From Mariniplasma anaerobium (GTDB lineage Bacteria; Bacillota_I; Bacilli_A; Acholeplasmatales; Acholeplasmataceae), in assembly GCF_016865445.1 (NCBI RefSeq), contig NZ_AP024412.1, positions 434,001 through 498,000 on the forward strand: 64,000 nt of DNA, given 5' to 3'. Positions 60,686 to 64,000 of this stretch are shown here, piece after piece (position 1 is the first letter of the stretch; every line of letters begins with the position of its first letter). The position numbers were made by a program, and so were the translations under genes. The notes under the pieces were generated by a model. It made no database searches and had not been told where the DNA came from. It worked only from the letters and a program-made list of their open reading frames with translations.

Positions 60686-61906
60686 TTGCAATTAAGAAAC
60701 TTTAAATATACAGCCATCAATGCTGATGGTAAGACAATTAAAGGAAAAATGGAAGCTCTTAGTAAAAGTGTTTGTGTTAAGTATTTGCAAGCAAAAAATT
60801 ATAAAGTAAAAAGTATTGTTGAATATAAAAATATAATTACTTATTTAGAACAAATTACAATTGGACGATTAATTAAGCCAAAACAACTTGTATTCTTTTT
60901 AAAACAATTAGGATCTTTATTAAATTCAGGTGTGAAATTATTACCTGCTTTAGAGTTATTAAGTCTACAGCAAGAAAATAAAAATATTAGAAAACTATAC
61001 TTCGAGTTGTATCAACAAGTATATAATGGTAATTTATTATCTAATGGTATGGCAAGAAGACCAAAAGAATTTCCTAATTTATTGATTCAAATGGTTAAAG
61101 TTGGTGAATTATCAGGTGAATTACCTGAAACCATATTAAAAATGGCTACATATTATGAATCGCAAATGAAATTATCCTCTGAAATTAAAGGTGCAACAAG
61201 AATGCCTTTAATCTATTTAGGAGCTGCAATAGTTATCTCTATAGGTATGTTATTGTTCGTCTTTCCAAATATTACAGGATTATTCGCAGCATTTGAAGGT
61301 GCAGAACTTCCAGGTATTACACAGTTTTTTATAGATACTGGCGATTTTTTCCAAGCGTATGCAATCTTTATATTTGCTGTAGCTGCAATCATTGCAGGAT
61401 TATTTTATTTTCTTAATAAGTATAATAAAAAATTCCACTATGTGGTTAAACTTGGACTATTAAAACTTCCTGTTTTTGGATCTTTGATTCAAATGACAAA
61501 CCAAATATTAATCGCAAACTCATTATCACAAATGTTATCTAATGGTATCCATTCGATGCAAGCATTAGAAACGACAAGAGATATTCTAGAACATGATGTA
61601 TATAAAGAACTCATTACTAAGACATTAAATTATTTACAAGATGGGAAGCCATTTAGTAAAGCATTTGAGGAAAGTCCTCATATTGATCCTATTATGGCTA
61701 AGATGATTGCTACAGGTGAAAAAACAGGAGATATTCCAAAACTTATGGCAAACTTAAGTGAATACTATAATGGAATAAGTGAAATTAGAATTCAACAGAT
61801 AAAAAATAGTCTTCAACCGATATTATTAATTTTAGTATATGCAATTGTTGGTGTGATGATTTTAGCAATTATGCTACCTATGTTGTCCTTAGGTACGCAA
61901 ATCTAG
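60686..61906 (+). CDS. pilC: Type IV pilus inner-membrane platform protein PilC
   Basis: A 406-residue GspF/PilC protein with two T2SSF domains (about 65-185 and 270-390). Membrane helices are at about 170-195, 225-245 and 370-395. The conserved phrases are FFLKQLGSLLNSGVKLLPAL and FPNLLIQMVKVGELSGELPE. It begins with TTG 60686 after the SD AGGAGGG, 11 bases after pilB. Together with PilB it forms the assembly motor and platform. Confidence 0.94.
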   Translation: MQLRNFKYTAINADGKTIKGKMEALSKSVCVKYLQAKNYKVKSIVEYKNIITYLEQITIGRLIKPKQLVFFLKQLGSLLNSGVKLLPALELLSLQQENKNIRKLYFELYQQVYNGNLLSNGMARRPKEFPNLLIQMVKVGELSGELPETILKMATYYESQMKLSSEIKGATRMPLIYLGAAIVISIGMLLFVFPNITGLFAAFEGAELPGITQFFIDTGDFFQAYAIFIFAVAAIIAGLFYFLNKYNKKFHYVVKLGLLKLPVFGSLIQMTNQILIANSLSQMLSNGIHSMQALETTRDILEHDVYKELITKTLNYLQDGKPFSKAFEESPHIDPIMAKMIATGEKTGDIPKLMANLSEYYNGISEIRIQQIKNSLQPILLILVYAIVGVMILAIMLPMLSLGTQI

Positions 61907-61940
61907 TTTATTACGTTTTTCTTAATTAGTTAAAAATCAA

Positions 61941-61969
61941 TTGACTTTTAAAAAAAAAAAACATAAGAT
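61941..61969 (+). promoter_or_regulatory. Major pilin promoter
   Basis: TTGACT (61941-61946), 17-base spacer, TAAGAT (61964-61969). It is followed by three near-repeats of AGATATAAAT in the leader and the SD GGAGG. It would allow separate high-level expression of the pilin. Confidence 0.6.
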
Positions 61970-62017
61970 ATAAATAAGATATAAATGATATAAAAAAAGA
62001 AAACGGAGGAAAAAATT

Positions 62018-62428
62018 ATGTTTAAAGCTTTGAGAAATAAAAAAGGTGTTACGTTAGTAGAATTACTAGCAGTAGTTGTTATTTTAGGGATTATTGCAGC
62101 AATAGCTGTACCTACAATTGGTGGTCTTATTTCAAGACAACAAGAAAAAGCTGATATCGCAACATTACAAAATGTTGAAGAAGCAGCAAAACTTTACGAT
62201 CTAACTGAAAATGCTGCAGATGGAATTTATGCAATTGCAGATTTAGATATTGATATGGCTAATAATACGCTTGGAACTTCATCAGGTGGATCACAAGTTT
62301 TATATGTTAAAGTTGTTGGATCAACAGTAACATATCATGTATTAGCTGCTGCAACAGATACGTTAACTAGTGTGTTTGTAAACACAACAGAAGTTGATGT
62401 TAGTGGTTCAGAATACGTTGTAGCATAG
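62018..62428 (+). CDS. pilA: Major type IV pilin (PilA-like)
   Basis: A 136-residue protein with leader MFKALRNKKG, then VTLVELLAVVVILGIIAAIA (Glu at +5), the canonical prepilin N-terminus. The globular domain is small, Ala/Thr/Val-rich and without cysteine. It has its own promoter, a strong SD ACGGAGGA, and a terminator downstream, so it is probably the abundant pilus subunit. The PilD peptidase is the next gene. Confidence 0.93.
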   Translation: MFKALRNKKGVTLVELLAVVVILGIIAAIAVPTIGGLISRQQEKADIATLQNVEEAAKLYDLTENAADGIYAIADLDIDMANNTLGTSSGGSQVLYVKVVGSTVTYHVLAAATDTLTSVFVNTTEVDVSGSEYVVA

Positions 62429-62447
62429 AACCAATACTTAATTAATT

Positions 62448-62486
62448 AAAAAGAGGAGGTTTTCTTTTAAAGATGCCTCCTTTTCT
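62448..62486 (+). terminator. Terminator after the major pilin
   Basis: AAAAGAGGAGG (62449-62459) pairs with CCTCCTTTTCTT (62476-62487) across a 16-base loop. It would allow pilin mRNA to outnumber downstream pilD mRNA. Confidence 0.7.
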
Positions 62487-62519
62487 TATAAATACATATA
62501 TAAGTAAGGAGAATTCAAA

Positions 62520-63272
62520 ATGACAATTTTATATGCTATCTTCATCTTTATCTTTGGATCCCTTTTTACTTCATTTTTTCATGTGCTTGCAGTAAGAATA
62601 CCAAAAGGTGAAACTCTTTTAGGGACATCACATTGTGATCATTGTGAGAGAAAACTAAGATTAGTAGATGTACTTCCTATCATAGGGTTTGTTATCAATA
62701 AAGGTAAATGTCATAATTGTGGAGTAAAAATAGGCGTTAAACATCTGATCTATGAAATTATAGGTGGATCTTTATTTACGCTATCTTTTCTCTTATATGG
62801 ATTTACGATTGATTTTTATATTTTAATTATTTTATTATCAGTATTATTGATTGAATCAATTGTTGATATAGATTCAATGATTGTTATTGATCGTATATGG
62901 ATGATAGGTATCATTCCAATATTGCTTATTAGAATTTTAGATCAAGAGATTTGGCCCTATATATTATCAAGTGCAGTTTTGTTTGTATTACTGTTTTTGA
63001 TAGCTACACTTGCAAAAGCTTATTATAAAAAAGATGCATTAGGTGCTGGAGATGTAAAGTTATATATCTTTATAGGATTATTTCTTAAATTTCCCCAAGG
63101 TGTACTATCTTTATTTCTTGCATCATTGTTTGGTTTAATATATGGTATAATTTTTATGAAAGAGAAAGATAAATATTTACCATTAGTACCTTTTATTTCG
63201 CTGTCTGTCTATATATGTTATCTTTATGGAGAGCAAATGATTGATTGGTATTTAAAATTATTAGGGATGTGA
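62520..63272 (+). CDS. pilD: Prepilin peptidase PilD
   Basis: A 250-residue membrane aspartyl protease (and N-methylase) that cleaves prepilin leaders. The N-terminal cytoplasmic loop carries the four zinc Cys (CDHCERKLRLVDVLP, CHNCGVKIG). The catalytic Asp residues are in VDIDSM and GAGDVKLYIF. About seven membrane helices. SD AAGGAG is present. TGA at 63270 is a real stop in this standard-code genome. Confidence 0.95.
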   Translation: MTILYAIFIFIFGSLFTSFFHVLAVRIPKGETLLGTSHCDHCERKLRLVDVLPIIGFVINKGKCHNCGVKIGVKHLIYEIIGGSLFTLSFLLYGFTIDFYILIILLSVLLIESIVDIDSMIVIDRIWMIGIIPILLIRILDQEIWPYILSSAVLFVLLFLIATLAKAYYKKDALGAGDVKLYIFIGLFLKFPQGVLSLFLASLFGLIYGIIFMKEKDKYLPLVPFISLSVYICYLYGEQMIDWYLKLLGM

Positions 63273-63276
63273 TACT

Positions 63277-64000
63277 TTGTTTACAAAAAAAGAAAACATG
63301 ACTGTATTTATATCAGATTATAAATGTAGCTATTTTGTTGAAAACAACAATATAGAAACTTCATTATTTGATGCGATTGATCTTCCAGAAGGTGTTATAG
63401 TAAACGGATATATTAAAGAACCGGAAATCTTATATCAACTTTTTCTGGACAATTTAAAAGAACATAAAGTTAAGATAAGAAATGTCAATATTTTGATTCA
63501 TGATCAAAATTTATTGATAAGAAATTTATCTATATCTAAAAATGATTTACAAAAAAAATCAATTTCACAATATGTTCTTGATCAAACTGATAAGAAAATT
63601 TATTTTCCTTTCGAAACAGCTGCTATTTCTCATTTCATACAAAAAGAAGACGAAGAAAGTGTTAAAGCCTTAGCTTTAATCACTGATGAAAGTTTACTTC
63701 ATGACTATTATGATGTGTTTGAAAAATTAGGTGCTAAAGAAGTTTCATTTGATCTACCAGGACTTTCATTATATGAACTATATAAAGAAAATATAGAATC
63801 TGATGCAAGTCAAATAATGCTTGTAACTATATATAATAAATTATTGGCTATACAAATATTTGTAAATGATGTGCCAATCTTTCAAATGATAGAAGAATGT
63901 GATGGATCAAGCAAAGACCCTCAAGTAATTTTAGAAAATTATATTGAAAGAATAGCTAACTATTATAAATTCAATATTACAAAAGGTAAATTATCTATTG
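63277..64000 (+). CDS. pilM: PilM-like pilus assembly protein (3' end beyond window)
   Basis: The frame is open from TTG 63277, with AGGGATG about 8 bases upstream, to the window end (241 codons). It reads TVFISDYKCSYFVENNNIET, then NVNILIHDQNLLIRNLSI, GAKEVSFDLPGLSLYELYK and VTIYNKLLAIQIFVNDVPIF. This is the actin-like ATPase layout of PilM, which joins the cytoplasmic ring to PilN. The position directly after pilD in a pilus operon supports it. ATG 63298 is an alternative start but has no SD. Confidence 0.75.
   Translation, partial: MFTKKENMTVFISDYKCSYFVENNNIETSLFDAIDLPEGVIVNGYIKEPEILYQLFLDNLKEHKVKIRNVNILIHDQNLLIRNLSISKNDLQKKSISQYVLDQTDKKIYFPFETAAISHFIQKEDEESVKALALITDESLLHDYYDVFEKLGAKEVSFDLPGLSLYELYKENIESDASQIMLVTIYNKLLAIQIFVNDVPIFQMIEECDGSSKDPQVILENYIERIANYYKFNITKGKLSI

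Overview
The window is AT-rich bacterial DNA using the standard stop codons: TGA ends real genes such as rsmE and pilD, and TGG encodes Trp. The chromosomal block rpsU-phoH-ybeY-cdd-era-recO-glyS-dnaG-sigA-trmK, the Mg/Mn transport genes and the single-chain serine dehydratase fit a low-GC Bacillota/Mycoplasmatota organism. An Acholeplasma/Izemoplasma-like relative is my best guess. That placement is an inference from gene content and base composition, not from a marker-gene search.

Layout. 1-7.8 kb: divalent metal transport and regulation (ZIP fragment, DtxR-type regulator, two MgtE), an M32 carboxypeptidase, serine dehydratase and an rRNA methyltransferase. 7.8-14.8 kb: a signalling operon led by a cyclic-di-GMP-I riboswitch with its own terminator. 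It encodes a very large hybrid histidine kinase, now split by an ISL3-family insertion, and an HD-GYP response regulator. 14.9-27.4 kb: housekeeping genes (MBL hydrolase, cysK-cysE, secG, rsmE, then the rpsU-to-trmK block) and a MarR regulator.

27.5-49.83 kb: a 22-kb genomic island inserted in the 3' half of tRNA-Arg(UCU) and bounded by an exact 46-bp direct repeat. It carries an XRE regulator with an operator-like inverted repeat, a tyrosine integrase split into two overlapping ORFs, and a three-gene module: a cold-shock-like protein, an RNase HI::RnlA-like toxin fusion broken by one in-frame TAA, and a RnlB-like antitoxin. It also holds a serine recombinase, a minus-strand membrane/secretion module with a Zot-like ATPase that resembles filamentous-phage genes, a candidate small RNA with C-rich loops, and a 2072-residue RHS/WapA-type polymorphic toxin with a putative immunity gene. 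The RHS cassette is flanked by two ~520-bp direct copies of the island's right-end module.

49.84-54.6 kb: an IS66-family element with a perfect 8-bp target duplication that rewrote the C-terminus of a DJ-1/PfpI gene, then an IS110-family element whose long 5' non-coding stretch is a candidate bridge RNA. 54.6-64 kb: a HAD phosphatase and a type IV pilus locus, with three minor pilin genes divergent from a membrane protein-pilB-pilC-major pilin-pilD-pilM-like operon.

The c-di-GMP riboswitch and HD-GYP protein, and the MshEN-like N-terminus of PilB, suggest this organism uses c-di-GMP signalling, possibly for pilus control. No GGDEF protein and no retraction ATPase (pilT) is in the window.
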